NCBI RefSeq assembly: GCF_000150275.1
Contig: NW_002060968.1
Location: 641,185-705,184 of the forward strand
DNA from: Trichoplax adhaerens
Taxonomy: Eukaryota > Placozoa > Uniplacotomia > Trichoplacea > Trichoplacidae
DNA: 64,000 nt
Direction: 5' to 3'
A model generated the notes under the pieces. That model searched no databases and was not told the origin of the DNA. It saw only the letters and a list, made by a program, of their open reading frames with translations. Shown here piece by piece: positions 1 through 13,800 of the stretch; position 1 is the first letter of the stretch; each line of letters starts with the position of its first letter. The position numbers and the translations under genes were made by a program.

Positions 1-93
1 TGAATATTTGTGTACTATGTTTACTAGTAATTTTAAGGAAAAGGACGAAGCAAAAATTAACGTAATTAAGATTGATTATAGCATTGTATCGAT

Positions 94-2420
94 CGTTATT
101 AAATAAATTTATGGTTATATGCTAAAGTTAACATTAATGAAATTATCGCGAGTTCAGGCAGTCTATACGCTAGCACTAAAATAGGCTATCAAGAAATTGC
201 AGGAGCAATGCCATTGCTACTTTATCACAATCTTAAACGCTAAAAATTGCTGTCAATTAGCAGCTTTTGCTGATTACTATCATGCACAAGATTCATAGCA
301 TGAAATTCTAGCTTAAGTCACTGACAATTTCTTTAGATGTATCAAGACTAAATCACTTAAGGATCTCTCCTATAATTTACTTGTTAAATTAATACAATGT
401 GAGTATCTTAATATCACTAATGAAGATCAGATACTTAAATCTCTCAATATTTGGATAGATTCAGATACATCCATGTGAGGTTGATAGATCAAGAATCTTT
501 AAAACTTTAGAAAATTAAGATTATATTGAACAAAACCTCCTTTACAAAGATACAACGTAATCGATTAGCTGAGGATCTCTAACGAGAAAGATCTATCTTA
601 CTATATTAAACTACTCGCTTATATACTTTTACGTGTTTACAGTCTTTGCACCTTACTTACTACACACTTCAGTATTAGCATCTCAAATACAGGATAGTTT
701 GCACCTTTCATGTGAAGCTCTAGTGTGAGCACTGTAGCGCTCCTCTTCCAAAGGATTACAGTTACTAATCTAGCTATATTTAATACTTTAGCTTCTAACG
801 AGAATATCTATCACATGTTGAATACAACACCTACGATAAACATTACTAAATATATCATCAACTTAGAATACAATATTACACTGTCTTACAATCCAGTAGG
901 AAAAATTGATAATATCTCTCTTATGTCATTTGTGTTTAGTATACATTTTGCCGGAATCTTTAATTTCTATAGATGAAAGATATATGAATGAAATTGAAAA
1001 TTCGCTTGAATATTTAAATACGATACGACGAGTTCAACATTACCGACAAAATCATGAAAATTATTTCGATAAATCGACGAAGCCACGCACGCACTATGAA
1101 AACATCGATTTTGTTGGCGTTATATTAGTCCACGTAGCCGATATTAAAGAAGATTGTTATAATTTACACGGTATAGTAAAATGCAATTGCTATCCTCTTT
1201 ATAGATTTGTTTCCAGTACTTCAGATAAAGTTAGAGATTTTACATTATTTGAGTGTGTGCGCTTGATCTATGCAGTTGTTTGTGTTGGTCATAAAGTTGT
1301 TGTTTTTGGAGGCATTAATACAGTTAAACTGAAAAAATTAGTCTATCGATAATCTTTGGCCAGTAGAAAATATGGCCATACAATAATAGTATTTGGCGCC
1401 GAATTAGCTGTAACACTTGTCAAATTTCGACATCAAAATTCTAACTCGTATGCACAGATGTCTATATTTATCTACGATATAAATTTAAACCTAAACTATC
1501 TGATATTTTTTTATCAAATAAATCAATTGCAGTTATTATCATACTACCTATGCAACTTAAACCTCCATAAATTATAATTATGAATTAATATAGTGACCTA
1601 AAAGTTTTGACAAATTTTTGTTACTTCTAATCCTTCACTAATGAATGTTCACTGTTTATAGAGAGATTTCAAATTAATTTTAGTTATATCATGTACTCGT
1701 ATTCAATTTTTAGACGTAGAGAAAGAAGTTCTGAATTCGGTAATTGCATTCGATTTCCGAAAAGCTGAAGGGACAGTTCCAGTGTGGGGTTTTGACTTAC
1801 CACAACCCTTAGCTTACCTTGCTGCTTGCATTTACAATGGCGAGATATATATTACGGGTGGCTTAAATGAGGATCGTCAATGTTCCAACAAAGTATGGAA
1901 ACTAAGTAGACAAAGCAAGACTTGAGAAGAAGTAGTATTACTGAATGTTCCTCGTAAATGCTGCCAAGCTGTTGTTGTTGATAATTATATCTATATTGGC
2001 GGCGGTCTAGATGATAATGAAGAATTAATTACAACATTTGAAAGATATGATCCTATACATAATACTTGGAATTTCGTTTATGACATTACAGCATCAAATC
2101 TTTCAATACGTTTGCTTTATGCTCGTAGTATACTACTTATCTACCGCACTCAAAGTTTTCACAAATGCTACATGCAAAGTCTAGATGGGAAATGGTATAA
2201 AACTTCCGATTACAAAATTAGCGAATTTAGTAGGGAAATAAATGATAAAGATTATATAACCGATGGTTATATAGCTATTAAACAAATTACGATTGAATAT
2301 GGCTTCTTAATTCCTAGTTGTAAATGGCGGCGCAATATCAAGATATTCGATGCAATTCCCAAAACATCAAGTCGTGCAAAATTTGAGAACCGTAGATTGG
2401 CCATCTATCCTAGTTTCTAG
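94..2420 (+). pseudogene. Decayed BTB-Kelch protein gene, 5' part outside window
   Basis: Remnant of a BTB-BACK-Kelch protein, a family whose members commonly act as Cullin-3 ubiquitin ligase adaptors. The frame from about 98 to 473 gives the end of a BTB domain and the start of BACK (LQEQCHCYF, NCCQLAAFADYYHAQDS, then SLNIWIDSD). It is broken by stops at 104 (TAA), 182 (TAG), 296 (TAG) and 314 (TAA). A 417-base LTR interrupts it at 474-890. After the LTR, BACK-like sequence (PESLISIDERYMNEIENS) and Kelch strands follow, with the glycine pairs VVFGGI, YITGGL and YIGGGL. A TGA at 1923-1925 sits where the Kelch tryptophan is expected (SKT-stop-EEVV). One intron may end near 1713. The remaining frames are short and shifted. 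I call it a pseudogene. Family identity is good; exact ends are not. Confidence 0.75.
474..890 (+). mobile_element. Solo LTR (copy 1) inside the Kelch pseudogene
   Basis: A 417-base element begins TGTGAGGTTGATAG and ends GTCTTACA, so it has the TG...CA ends of a retrotransposon LTR. It is flanked on both sides by ATCCA (469-473 and 891-895), a perfect 5-base target site duplication. A near-identical copy lies at 35566-35980 and a diverged one on the minus strand near 21700-21878. No internal retroviral-type genes adjoin it, so it is a solo LTR. The superfamily (Ty3, BEL or Copia type) cannot be told from the LTR alone. Confidence 0.85.
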
Positions 2421-2480
2421 TCGCGAATGGCGGTGTAATATCAAGCAAATCGATGCAAATTCCGAGAAAATCAAATTGCA
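2319..2480 (+). repeat. Diverged two-copy tandem repeat at the end of the Kelch remnant
   Basis: The segment starting AAATGGCGGCGCAATATCAAG (about 2321) recurs about 100 bases later as GAATGGCGGTGTAATATCAAG (about 2424), each followed by a related CGATGCAA...TCAA tail. This looks like an old local duplication of about 55 bases that now lies partly beyond the last Kelch reading frame. Confidence 0.6.
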
Positions 2481-2489
2481 GATCACAAT

Positions 2490-5400
2490 TTAATTTTTCC
2501 ACTAAAAGTTAAACATATTTTATAATTTAATAATTATACATATGATCTTATGAATGTGGATAACTGCTGCGATATCTTTAATTATAATAATAAATATCTT
2601 TGCTCTTGTAATTGTCAAAGAAAAACTAATCATGTTCATCGAATTTACTTGATATAGTAACTTTGACTTATTTATATTCGGTGTTGTCACGGTGTGAACC
2701 ATCGTAAAGAGTAGATGACTAAATTTAGTGTTTAACATTTATGTATGGAGATAACTAATAATAACTTACAGTAAGAACTATAGTAGTTATTGTTTTGTTA
2801 CAGTAAATTAAACGGTATTGTAGTAAGAGTTCTCATAAGGTAACTAATATTAATTGATTATAGTGTTATGTCTTGTAACGCTTGTGATGAATATGCTGAA
2901 GATATTCATCACAATACCAAGATTGGATATTAGATTGAAAAGAAATTAGGCATTGTAAATAATTTAATGGTTAAAGGTCTAATCAGAATCATTAAATATC
3001 AAAAGTTAGAATAATAATATTGCTAACCCAAATATATTATCTGAATCATCTACAATTGAACGCAATATTTAAATAATTGCTAGTAAGCGATTAGCCATCT
3101 ATCTGATCTTATACTAGGAATTTGTCGTTATTTAAGTAATATTTTATTATGTCAAATTTAAGGAAATATTATGGTATTGATCTATTGTATTCGTTTTTAA
3201 AAGGGCATAACGATTTATTATGATAAATAAATATGAAAGTCGATGATCTATGATGAAAATTACTTTATCAACTTGTGACTGCACATTGTGGATGACTGTT
3301 ACAAGCGAGTTTCGTGACAAGGATAAAGTGAACAAATCTCTAAATTGCTATAGTCTCCGGGATTCAATACTCCTTGACTACCTCATAAGAATTTAGACGC
3401 CTTCGCTTTTACGTTAAACAGTTTTAGAATTCTTATTTTGTTCAGCTATCTGCCGAGTTTAAATACCCTTAGGCAGCAGCCATCATGAATGAGTCATCAC
3501 AGATCATGAAATTTAGTTCATATTGGATAGTAAACTGGTACAGAAAATACTCATAATGGTAGACATGAACCGAACGATTTGAGATAATTAGACTACAGCA
3601 AGCCCAAATGCAGAATTATATATGATATCATCTATCATTTAATGTCTTCAAAATATTTATCACAAGCGTTACTTCGTACCTTGACATCAGCACGATAAGA
3701 AGTTTTAGCAGTTGAGATACATCAACGGTCATTATAAAAAATTAACTAGGTTCAGTGAGACAAGTAATAATTGCCATTTAAAAATTTCATTAGAAAATGA
3801 CAATAGCTTCATGCTCCTAATTTCAGGATAATTATTAGTTTTTGATATCTGTAATGTAACTTAGTATTGTGATTGTAGACTGTTAGCCATGTTTAGTATA
3901 ATGTACGGTAGCGTAACTTCTATATTTATCCTAAGAGATATTTGGTAGCCATAACTATAGACTGTAGTTGTATAGACTCTATGCTAGAGTACAGATGAAT
4001 ATATACAGTAAGGTGTTGAGTTACTAATAAGGCTATAGGTAATAATAGAACTGTAAATCATATATTAGGATGTGGTTAATTCATTGTACTTTGGCTGAGA
4101 TAAATAATGCCTACGTAAATACTGTAGTCATAATCATATTGGATTAATGATAGTCCACAGTAGAATGGCGTTCCTAAGAATAATTTAACTATATATAAAA
4201 TAAGGTAAAAGGTTGCCGTGAGGATTGTAGCTGCGAATGCTACGAAAAGTATAAAAGCATGCAATTTTAGATTATTCAGTTAGTTCGTTGTAGAAGTCTT
4301 TAGTAGTAGTATTCGGCTGGAGTAGAGCTGTGTGTAGATAATCTTCGTATAAGATTCAATAATGTCCTTATTTTTCTAAAATTTGGAATTTCACGATCGG
4401 TATATATCACAATATCAAAAGAATTTGCTGATATATAAATTAGTATCAAGATAGTAATTTGGTTTTAAGACTGTTAAGAACAGAATTTTCGATATCTTTT
4501 GACGACAATAGCCCTTCATACTTTCTTATTAATTAAGTGATGCGAATTATTCTAAATAAAGTTTAGCTGAGTGATTGGCTTGTACCTGCATTTTAGACTG
4601 GTTTGTAATGGCTGAGTAATAGTCTGCTGCTATTAATGTAGGTTCACTTACGTTATACAAAAATTGAATTAACAAAATTGAGTAATTTTCTAATATGACA
4701 CGCAAAGGTCAGCACCCAAAAATAGACTTTAATGACAACCTTTATTATTGCATCTGATTGTGGAAGAAAATTTCAAATTTTTCTTCTCATAAGAACAGTA
4801 GAAAACGACTAAAATGAGCCGAGTAATTATTCTATACTTAGATAAATTTGCACATAATTCAATTCGCTTCTTTGTAAAGTATGCCTATAAATGCTTCTAT
4901 TCTAGTAGCCATACTAATTCGAGATTGTAAATGCTCGATTTAATACCTTACTAAGTGTAGTGCAGCCCAAATATAGCTTAAGATTATATACAGTATGTGT
5001 GAATATCGTGCATGACGTAATTACTAGGCTAATTAAGATAGATACCCTTGTATAGGTGCTAGATCGTAGAGTGAGATTAAATATGTGAGGATTTGTATTA
5101 GTAATTGCAATACGGATTGTAAAAGTTATTAGTCATACTGCTTGGCACCTCCAGGTACGCTAGAGGTGTGATGTTAGCCTTATTAAGGTAGATAATGATT
5201 TATGTGTCACGAAGATACTCTGTACACAATTGTATATAAGCAGGAGATTTTATCGCCGAAGACAGAGTAGCCATAGATAATCTAGTCCTTGGTAGAAGAC
5301 GTAATTATTGTAATAAAGTGATTTTCCTTCAAGTTGTGGAAGTCGTTGCGTTTCGATAGACACTTTATTACACTAAGATAAGCCTGATAATGATACCTTA

Positions 5401-8400
5401 ACTCTTATACGGAAGACAATTTAGGTATGTTATATTTGGCTATCAGATGCGTTTTTAACTGGAGAATCTCAATTTTATACTAGAAAGAGTTTAAATGTGC
5501 CGTCTCATTCTACTAGCCACCTGATGTACTACTACAATCTGCTGCATTCATTACATGGCTTAAACTTAGTTATAATAGCTGTTAGTCAATAACAACCATT
5601 TACGTTGACCAAATAGCTACTTTTAGAATAAAAGTTTGACTAGTAAGGATACTATCGACACATAAACAAGCCGTAAAAGGACAATTCAAATTCAAAGCAA
5701 GCTATCAGATAGACTTGCTAAACCAAAGGGGGAAAGAACATCTATTTCATTTATGCACACATTATAGCTTATTTAGCAGACTTGTCATGACAGTATTACA
5801 ACAATTAAATTTATTTGTCCTGAAATAGAAGAGAGTTGAAGTACTATAATTTTATATTCGCATGCTGATTTTATAACTGCATTGATTAATCATGATTTAG
5901 TACTTTTGAGCTAAAAGAGTAAATATTTCAAAATTAAATCAAATGCTGCCGTAAGTCATATTCCCATTTATTCAAAAGGGAAAATTACAATATTGCATAA
6001 GAGTATTTGAAGTGGTATTAAACTGAGCTAACGTAGCTAGAAATTAATGTGAAAGCCTTCATGCTGACTAAAATATGTTTAAAGGATAATAAAATAAACT
6101 GGGAACGATAATATCAGCTTAGAAAGAAGCAGGGAAAGAATGATTCTGATTTACGTGTACAAGAAGCTACCGTAAAGATTTACTAGATCAAAGGCAAGAA
6201 AAGAAGACCTATTTCATTTCAGACTTTACAACAATTTTATCTATTTTCGCTGAAGTATAAGAGAACTAAAGGACTACAATTTCATATTCTACTACACAGC
6301 TACGCACATTGATTTATGACGATATTGCTTCATAAATTATAGTATAGTGCTAGTTGTGCTCAGAAAATTAACACCTGAAAAATAAATTAAATGTCACCTT
6401 ATGTCTGACTTCTATTATTCCAAATGAAAGAATAATAATATCGTATTTTATTATGCGAAATAAAGAATAAAAGTCGAATCATGCTGACTCAATGGATAAA
6501 TATGCAATTATTAAGGCAAGATCTTTTACTATATCTACAATAAAGTCTAATAGACTTTGAGAATATATATTAATTGATCATACGAAAATGGCTATAATTG
6601 CCGTATTTAAGTGCATTGGAGAAGTTTTCTAGAAGAGCTTGCGAATAATAATTAATCAAAGGTGGCAGTATCACTTTCTAATGACTTTTAGATATAAATA
6701 ACTTCCATTGCTCTTCTTTCTAAGACAGCTACATTACAGTAATAAAATAAAGTTCAGATATTTTTCATGAATATTGTAATGGATACGTACGTTAGCACGT
6801 AAGTGTGACAGAGTTTTAGATTGCCATTGCTTGCTGTTGAGGAAGTTAACTTAGCTTCTTGCATGAGTTTTTTTGACAATTGTCGCTCTATCTATTGCCA
6901 TTCTCAAGGGTCACAAATACATTCGTCATAAAGACGCAATCATATTCATAAGAATTTGTATACTTCGGTGTAATGTCAGCTTGAAAATTTTCGTATTGTA
7001 AAGTTAAATTTTTGTGATTAAGCATTGTTATTCCGAATTAATAAGCCAGACATGATTAAATTATGAACAGAGTGTCCCATAATAAAGTAATAGCAAACCA
7101 AGACACTTTAACAACATATTATGATAATCAATCAAGCATAAAATTTAAGATTTATTAAGAATTTCCCTACTATTAGCCTCTTTATGCTGCTAGGTGATGT
7201 TTTAATTTCACTTGAAATAGTCAGCATTAATTTATCTATGTAAGTTCTGCAATTAAAATATTTTACATATTTTATGGAAGCTACCCGTTTAGTGTTCGAT
7301 AATCAGGCCTAAAATTTAGTTACTAGTATGTTGTGCAGAGAATTGGCTAGGGTGCGTGGCGTATATGGTTTACCACAAGTATTTCATAAAGATTTTAGCC
7401 TGTTGGTATCATTTGGCCGATGCCAAGGATCTTCGGCATATTATCACTTGTATTATAAAAGTTTTACTGTTACCATCATTATAATCCGTCATTTTACAAA
7501 AAGCTAGGCATATCATATTTGTCTAGCATGATGTAAAATGACAGATTTTCCAGTAATCATGGTAACAGTAATTTTAACTCGTGATTGATATTTGCACCAT
7601 TAATGTATAGTCAATTTAATCCTCAAAGCCTTAAAAAGAAGCAGTCACTGAAATAATATAGAAACACTACTTTTAAATAAATTTTAAGTAGGATTGGTGC
7701 TAATACAAAATTGAAGACAAAATATCTTTCCTCCATTGACTGTTGAATAAATTTTTTGTAAGCTAATACGGGTTGATGTATCCTAAATCTCATAGAAACA
7801 TTACATCGATTTTAGTTTATTATAACTTCTCTACAGTAATAGTTTGTGAATATATAACATGAATCGACTAGGCCATAAATTCCGTCTATAATTTAAACAA
7901 CATTTTCTCAAACTAACAATTCTGATTCAGATTTACAGTAGAAGGAGTTCACCTTTTTATTGTATTAGGACTAAAAAATACCCTACACATAATGTTAATA
8001 TAATCGAATAAAATTAGATGCGTCTCAGTTTAATCATTTTGAATCAGTGCTGAAAAGCTACAGCTAATTCTGTACGTATTGATACTAATGTCAAACAATT
8101 AAATCAGATTGAAATTAGATTTTTAAAAGCCAAACTTTATTACAACTTGTTCTTACTATTCAATGAACAATCTGTTAACTTTATATTAATTCCGCAGAAC
8201 TAATCAATCTGGTACTAGCTATTCCTGATTTCAAGGATTTGAATCATCTAGTTGGTATAAGACAATTGCTATTTAACTTAATAAGATTTGTATAATTTCT
8301 AGAAAGAAGCAATTATTAAACATCATAAACGATGATAGCAGAATTGATAGCTGCATCATAAATTTCAAATAAGTTCTAATTGTGAATCATTTTAGGCTTT

Positions 8401-9790
8401 CATAAATTTCAGAGCAATAAATTATTGATCATACAATAATTTCGTAAATTTTTGCTATAAATTAGTAAATAACGTATATGATGCCAAAGAACGCATCTAT
8501 AATTCAAATATTTCAATCAGTAGCTCATAGCTATCTATCAATTTGGGCAATGGTAAAAAGTAAGTTTTAGGAAGTTACTTGCTAGGTCATAAATATTGAA
8601 TAAATAACGTAAGACCGATAGAGGAGTGTCATAAAAGTAATCTTCGTGACGTATACTTTATTTTTATATTACATTCTATATATGTTTATATCTTAGAATG
8701 TTTAACGGCCTCCTTAATTATAATTTTAGTGGTAACAGTTGATATCCTTAATTTAGGACAACATAAACTAAAATAGTAATTGCCAACCAGCTAAACTGGA
8801 TAATATCTATCACCTTCAAGGTTGCTAGGGTTCAAAGTACAATTCCTAAGTTTAGAGGAAATACATTGGTAGGATAGCTTCATCTGTATCTGTTAAGCTA
8901 TTAATAAGCATTGATTATTTTAATACTGTTAAAGTAAATTTAATAGCATTGGACTGTATCTAATCGCTACAGATAGAATCTCTTAAGAGTGTTAATTTGG
9001 TTAATTTCTAGTAGACAATGTGACTTGTGTAGCTAAACCGGTTTTAGGTCCGAAAGCTATATAAACGGTGAGTTCGCTAACAATATATTAGACTGTGATT
9101 TTCTAGCAAGTCTTGATTGTCTCCCTGTGTTAATCCTTTCTGTCTTGGAATACCAATTTGCTGGTATTTCAAGTAGCAGTATTAAAGGGTAGAAATAACT
9201 CTTTTAATCCTTGTTGCCAGTTAGGGCTATTCCTAGCTCGTAACAGAGGAGACACAAATTATTAAGACGACTTTCAATATCTATTGGATTTATTACAAAT
9301 TATTACATCCGACATTTGCTTCTGTTTGCTAAAAGTAAATTAGATCCATTTTAATGCCATTTAATTCAGCAAATATCTATTGCAAAGTCATTTTTTAATG
9401 AATTAATAGAGCCTAATGCGTTTAAGATTTTTCAAGAACCAGATAAATTGATTCAATGACATTTAAATGACAAAATATCGGTAAAAGTGTTGTTTTTGGT
9501 GGATTGAAACCACTTGATTCTCTTATACGCTTGTATAGAGTAAATATATTGATTTTTATGCCCTTAAAATCAAACAATCATCGATGGTAAAATTGGTCTT
9601 GGTGGATTGATAGTAATCGATACTCGTATACGTTTATAGCAAGTAAATCGTTTCATTTTAATGCAATTAATGTCATTTAAAAGAATAATTATCGATGATA
9701 AAGTTGTTTCAAGGATCAGTATAATCCAATTTTCTGAAGACCTCTTTGTAGTGAGATTAATAGACTTGTATTTTATAGAGATTCATATAG
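2490..9790. other. Long intergenic region, no gene seen
   Basis: About 7.3 kb of AT-rich sequence with stops in all frames. Reading frames above 60 codons here are rare and show no family motif. The only structure I can support is a hairpin-forming inverted repeat at 7464-7571. It could hold distal regulatory DNA or old mobile-element fossils. Confidence 0.6.
7464..7571. repeat. Imperfect inverted repeat (hairpin), MITE-like
   Basis: Arm 1 (7464-7498) starts TTACTGTTACCAT and ends CGTCATTTTACA. Arm 2 (7532-7571) is its near reverse complement, starting TGTAAAATGACAG and ending ATGGTAACAGTAA. The loop carries a further GCTAG...CTAGC pair. A 108-base hairpin of this kind suits a small non-autonomous DNA element. 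No clear target duplication was seen. Confidence 0.7.
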
Positions 9791-9794
9791 CAAA

Positions 9795-10832
9795 CTATTT
9801 TCTGGAAGTAGAGTCCGTTTTCTTACTTTCAGGCCAAACTTTTCGCTGACAGATCGGCATCCCTATCGATTTTAACAAAGTTTTCATTTCTGTTCGAAAG
9901 CCAATATTGGCAATATTATATAAGAGTGGATTAAGAATACAAGGCAGTATCAGTAAAATGATAAATGACTGAAATAGCGACCAAAATTGATGTGGAAGAG
10001 TTTTATGCAGTTGAGGATTGAGAAGTTTACTGTATGTAATCCATAGGAAAAGTATTGAAAAAGGGCAAAAGGACAAGGCGGACAAGACAGTCATAACCAA
10101 TAATGTTACTATGCAAGCATTTTTTTTATGCTCAATTCTTGCCATGTGAATTTTGTAGTCTGATTCGTCCATTGGAATGGTTTTCCGACATAATTTGATT
10201 GCAATGGTAACATAACAGCAAATGATGATCACGATTGGGATAAAAATGGACACTGTGACATAAATTGTAGTAAAAATGGCATTGCGAACACTTCCTCTCG
10301 AGGAAAATGCTCCAGTACAATCCAAAACTTCGTAGGCGGTATAATCACGTCCAACGACTAAAATTAATGCTGTAGTCACTGATATAGTCCAGATTGCCGG
10401 GAAAAAGAGCTTTATATGTTGTTTACTTAACGGTGATTTAAGTGGATAAATAATAGCTCGATATCGTTCGATTCCAATCATGGCTAAGGTTAGCATTGAG
10501 CTAGATACCCCTAATACACCAGTAAATGCAAATATATTGCATATCAAGGTTATGGTAGTAAAAGACAGATTGGAATAAAATTGCGGATTGCTAACAACAA
10601 CCGCTGGATAGGTAAATTTAAAGCTAAGTAATATGCAGTGTATCATATCTGATATAGCCAAGTTAGCGATCAAACGATTTATTGGTTGTCGCAGATTCTT
10701 TCTAGTGAAAATGGTTACACACAGTGTTATGTTAAGAATCAAACCGAGTATGCTCAGGCTAATAACCACAACTGAAAGTCGAAAATCGAACCAACTAGTT
10801 AGTGTTTTATTTCTAAACACAGAATGATTCAT
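9795..10832 (-). CDS. Class A (rhodopsin-type) G protein-coupled receptor 1
   Basis: Intronless gene of 345 residues with seven hydrophobic segments, predicted to be a plasma membrane receptor acting through G proteins; the ligand is unknown. Class A landmarks: N34 in TM1, LAISD with D62 in TM2, C98 at the start of TM3, E122-R123-Y124 in place of DRY, W148 in TM4, C172 (DCTG) in the second outer loop as partner for C98, CPF with P257 in TM6, and NPLLY at 301-305 in TM7. The N-terminus is short, with a possible glycosylation site at N8. The third inner loop carries CRKTIP...ESDYK, shared with the two minus-strand paralogs at 16 and 20 kb. The start is the first ATG upstream of TM1. It stands alone, with several kb of empty DNA on either side. 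Confidence 0.93.
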   Translation of the reverse strand: MNHSVFRNKTLTSWFDFRLSVVVISLSILGLILNITLCVTIFTRKNLRQPINRLIANLAISDMIHCILLSFKFTYPAVVVSNPQFYSNLSFTTITLICNIFAFTGVLGVSSSMLTLAMIGIERYRAIIYPLKSPLSKQHIKLFFPAIWTISVTTALILVVGRDYTAYEVLDCTGAFSSRGSVRNAIFTTIYVTVSIFIPIVIIICCYVTIAIKLCRKTIPMDESDYKIHMARIEHKKNACIVTLLVMTVLSALSFCPFSILFLWITYSKLLNPQLHKTLPHQFWSLFQSFIILLILPCILNPLLYNIANIGFRTEMKTLLKSIGMPICQRKVWPESKKTDSTSRK

Positions 10833-10859
10833 TTTGAACTAAATACGTGAACTGCTTCA

Positions 10860-13800
10860 AGCTACCTACAGATAGACCGAAAATTGCAATGAGAAGGAAA
10901 ATATCATACAATAAGATGGCAAAATCTTGAAATAGGTTTTACTAGACTCAATGCATTACAAGAGATTTACTTCCAAATTGAATGAACGTCAAAGTACATA
11001 AATGAACTTACCGTTGATGACAAAATTATAATTGCGGCTTTGTGAATCAGTAATGATTCAATCAGATTTTGCAAGAGTTGATATCAGCAATGTAATAAGT
11101 GATAGAGAGTAAACTGATGAGTTTGTCGATGTTTACTAATCTGTAATGTCAAATCACCAGTTAGATAAACAAATTAAAATGACTGAAAAATTCATAAATT
11201 TTATATATGCTGCACCACTATTAACTTTATTTGTAAGGAAAAGGGAGTCTTTCAGCAAGCCAATACACACTCTTAATTTTAAATCTTTAATTTAGATACT
11301 TAAATAAACCTTCATAGTGAGTGATTTCTGACGAAGAATAAATGGATACCTGCTTCATAATTTCATAGCATTACTTTGAATGAATAAAGCGAATGTTAAT
11401 AGACACGGTACTTATGAAATCTTTGCGATAATTTAGCAACCTTAAAAAAGGATCAGCTAAAGTTTTCTTTCAAATTTATTCTTAAAGTGGAAAAGAAAAA
11501 AGCATTTATCTTTGGAAGGATCTTTATTTCCATCACAGTATACACTTTGTACTGCTATAAAGATCCAAATCTGCCGAATAGACAATGTAATTAATTATTT
11601 TGTTCTAGCAAACGATAATTAAAAACTGCTGACTAACTAATTGATTAATTTACTAGATTCTTTCTGTCTTCTTGTCAACATATCTTTTACTATTGGAACC
11701 CTAAATTGCTAATAAATACAATATTCATGTCAGTAGTTGTCGTATACAATTACTCATTAACTTGAGACATTGGCATCAACAGTGTATAATTTCTTTATTA
11801 CAAGTAAAAATATTTCTTAATGAGACCTGCAACTATAATAAAACAATTACTTTTATAAGATCTCATGATTACTCGTATAATTTATTTATTTGTTGTAACA
11901 AAGCGGAGTTCTCTTTACGTAACTGCAGTTAATAATGTAAACTAAAAATAGGAACCGAATTAGCTAATCAATAAAAATTTTGGTAATTTATTTCAATAGA
12001 TCATTATCTTCAATTGCTTCACCAATTGCTGTTTGTGCTGATATATTTTGAATAGAAGACAAACCGTAGATCACGACCAAGAATAAATTAACCTTCTGTT
12101 TGGTAATAGATATTCGATGTAAAATTGTTTTAACATTATTTGTTTTGAAAGAGTTGACTTGTTCGTTAAAATAGTGACAGTTTTATGCAGGCATGTACGA
12201 ATATTCGTTGAGAACTTTTTTAAATTATTAAGAAAAACTCTATTTCGATTAAATGAAAATGTGGACTACTGTAGATTTCATAACGCAGAACAATGATAAC
12301 CTATACAATTTAGTAAGTTGTTATTATAAATTAATGACACATAAATAACTCTCTTCGTATTTTTATTTTATTAATACATTCATGTATAGATTATCATATA
12401 CTATAGTAAATAAAAAATGCAGATGAGAATGAAGTTGATCATTATAAATCAGCTATGCCTTGCGAGATGAATTTTTTCGTTATATTCAATAAAATTACCA
12501 GAAAAAACTGGGACTGAAGGCTAGAAGTTCCAGTTAAGCATATTCATTAAACCTACACTGTTATGAATATAATTCAAAATTTATATAAAATTTAAGCAAA
12601 AGAACACTATTTTAGAGATCAACTTTTATCTAGAATTTATAATTATATCTAGGGCATGGAAGATTTAAGAATACTAAAGTAGATACTTTCTTAACGCCTA
12701 CATACATTTTATCAAACTGGAAATCGGAATTATCCTTAGTCCATTTCATAGAAGTTTTTATTTCTAACAAATGTCTCATTTAATTAAAGACATAGATGAT
12801 TAAACACAACCTTTTGCATTTTAACTGTTAATATTATTATATATATATACATCGGTTGTATCTCATAAAACTGTTTAAGATATTAAATCTTCTATTATGA
12901 TCTAATCGAATGATCATAGGCTAGCCCTTTTCTCTGGAAAGAACGATTAATAGGCCACGATAAGATTTTTTCAATATAAATCTAATATGAACATCAGCAA
13001 ATAATCATGTTTTTCTTGTATTTAATAAAATGTTGGTCAAAATTTGAAGACTAATCAATTCTTAACTTAAAAATCCTGAGATGATGAATGTCCAATATAT
13101 TCTTGCAGTAAATTTTAGTAATTAGCTTAACTACTGCGGTTAAGACTCCTAACAAATAATGAAACCAACTTTTTTTAGAAATCTAAGGATGAAATTACAT
13201 AGTTAATTTCGTACCTAAGAGATTAAAAATTTTACTCCGTTATTTATTAAAAGCTGTAGAATAACCAATTAAAATGGAAAACTATAGTGATATTACGAAG
13301 TAATTTATATCATTTATTTTTACTCAGTTTTAATTGCTTATGGTATCTACGATGATTATAAATATAAATAGTAATTACAGTCACGGTCCTTAGGATTACG
13401 GTAGAAGTAATATTAATGATCAAGTCTTATACTTGCGGTTAATCTTGAGTTAAATATATTTTCTAACGTAATATTATAGCTCTATTACTTAAACGAAATA
13501 TGATATTTCTGTAATTTGCTTAAATCAGCTTGACAATAACTAAAGTAATTACCAATCAGCAGAAGAAATGACACTATTAGTAGTTTTGAACGTTCCATTT
13601 TGACAATATTGGAAAGGGTCGATCTTAATCTTCATCATACTACCGTTACTATACTTTTCCGACGGAAATATTATACTGGAAATGTTATTGCAAGACTTTC
13701 TTGTATTGTATCTAATACTACAGTTGATTGATCTATGCTGATTTATCCTATATCTAAAACCGCAGCTTAAATTATAGCTAGCAAGTATTGGATATACTGG

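Noticed and set aside
10132-10320. Frames overlapping the GPCR genes on either strand
   Set aside because: They lie inside clear receptor coding sequence in other frames and are by-products of it.
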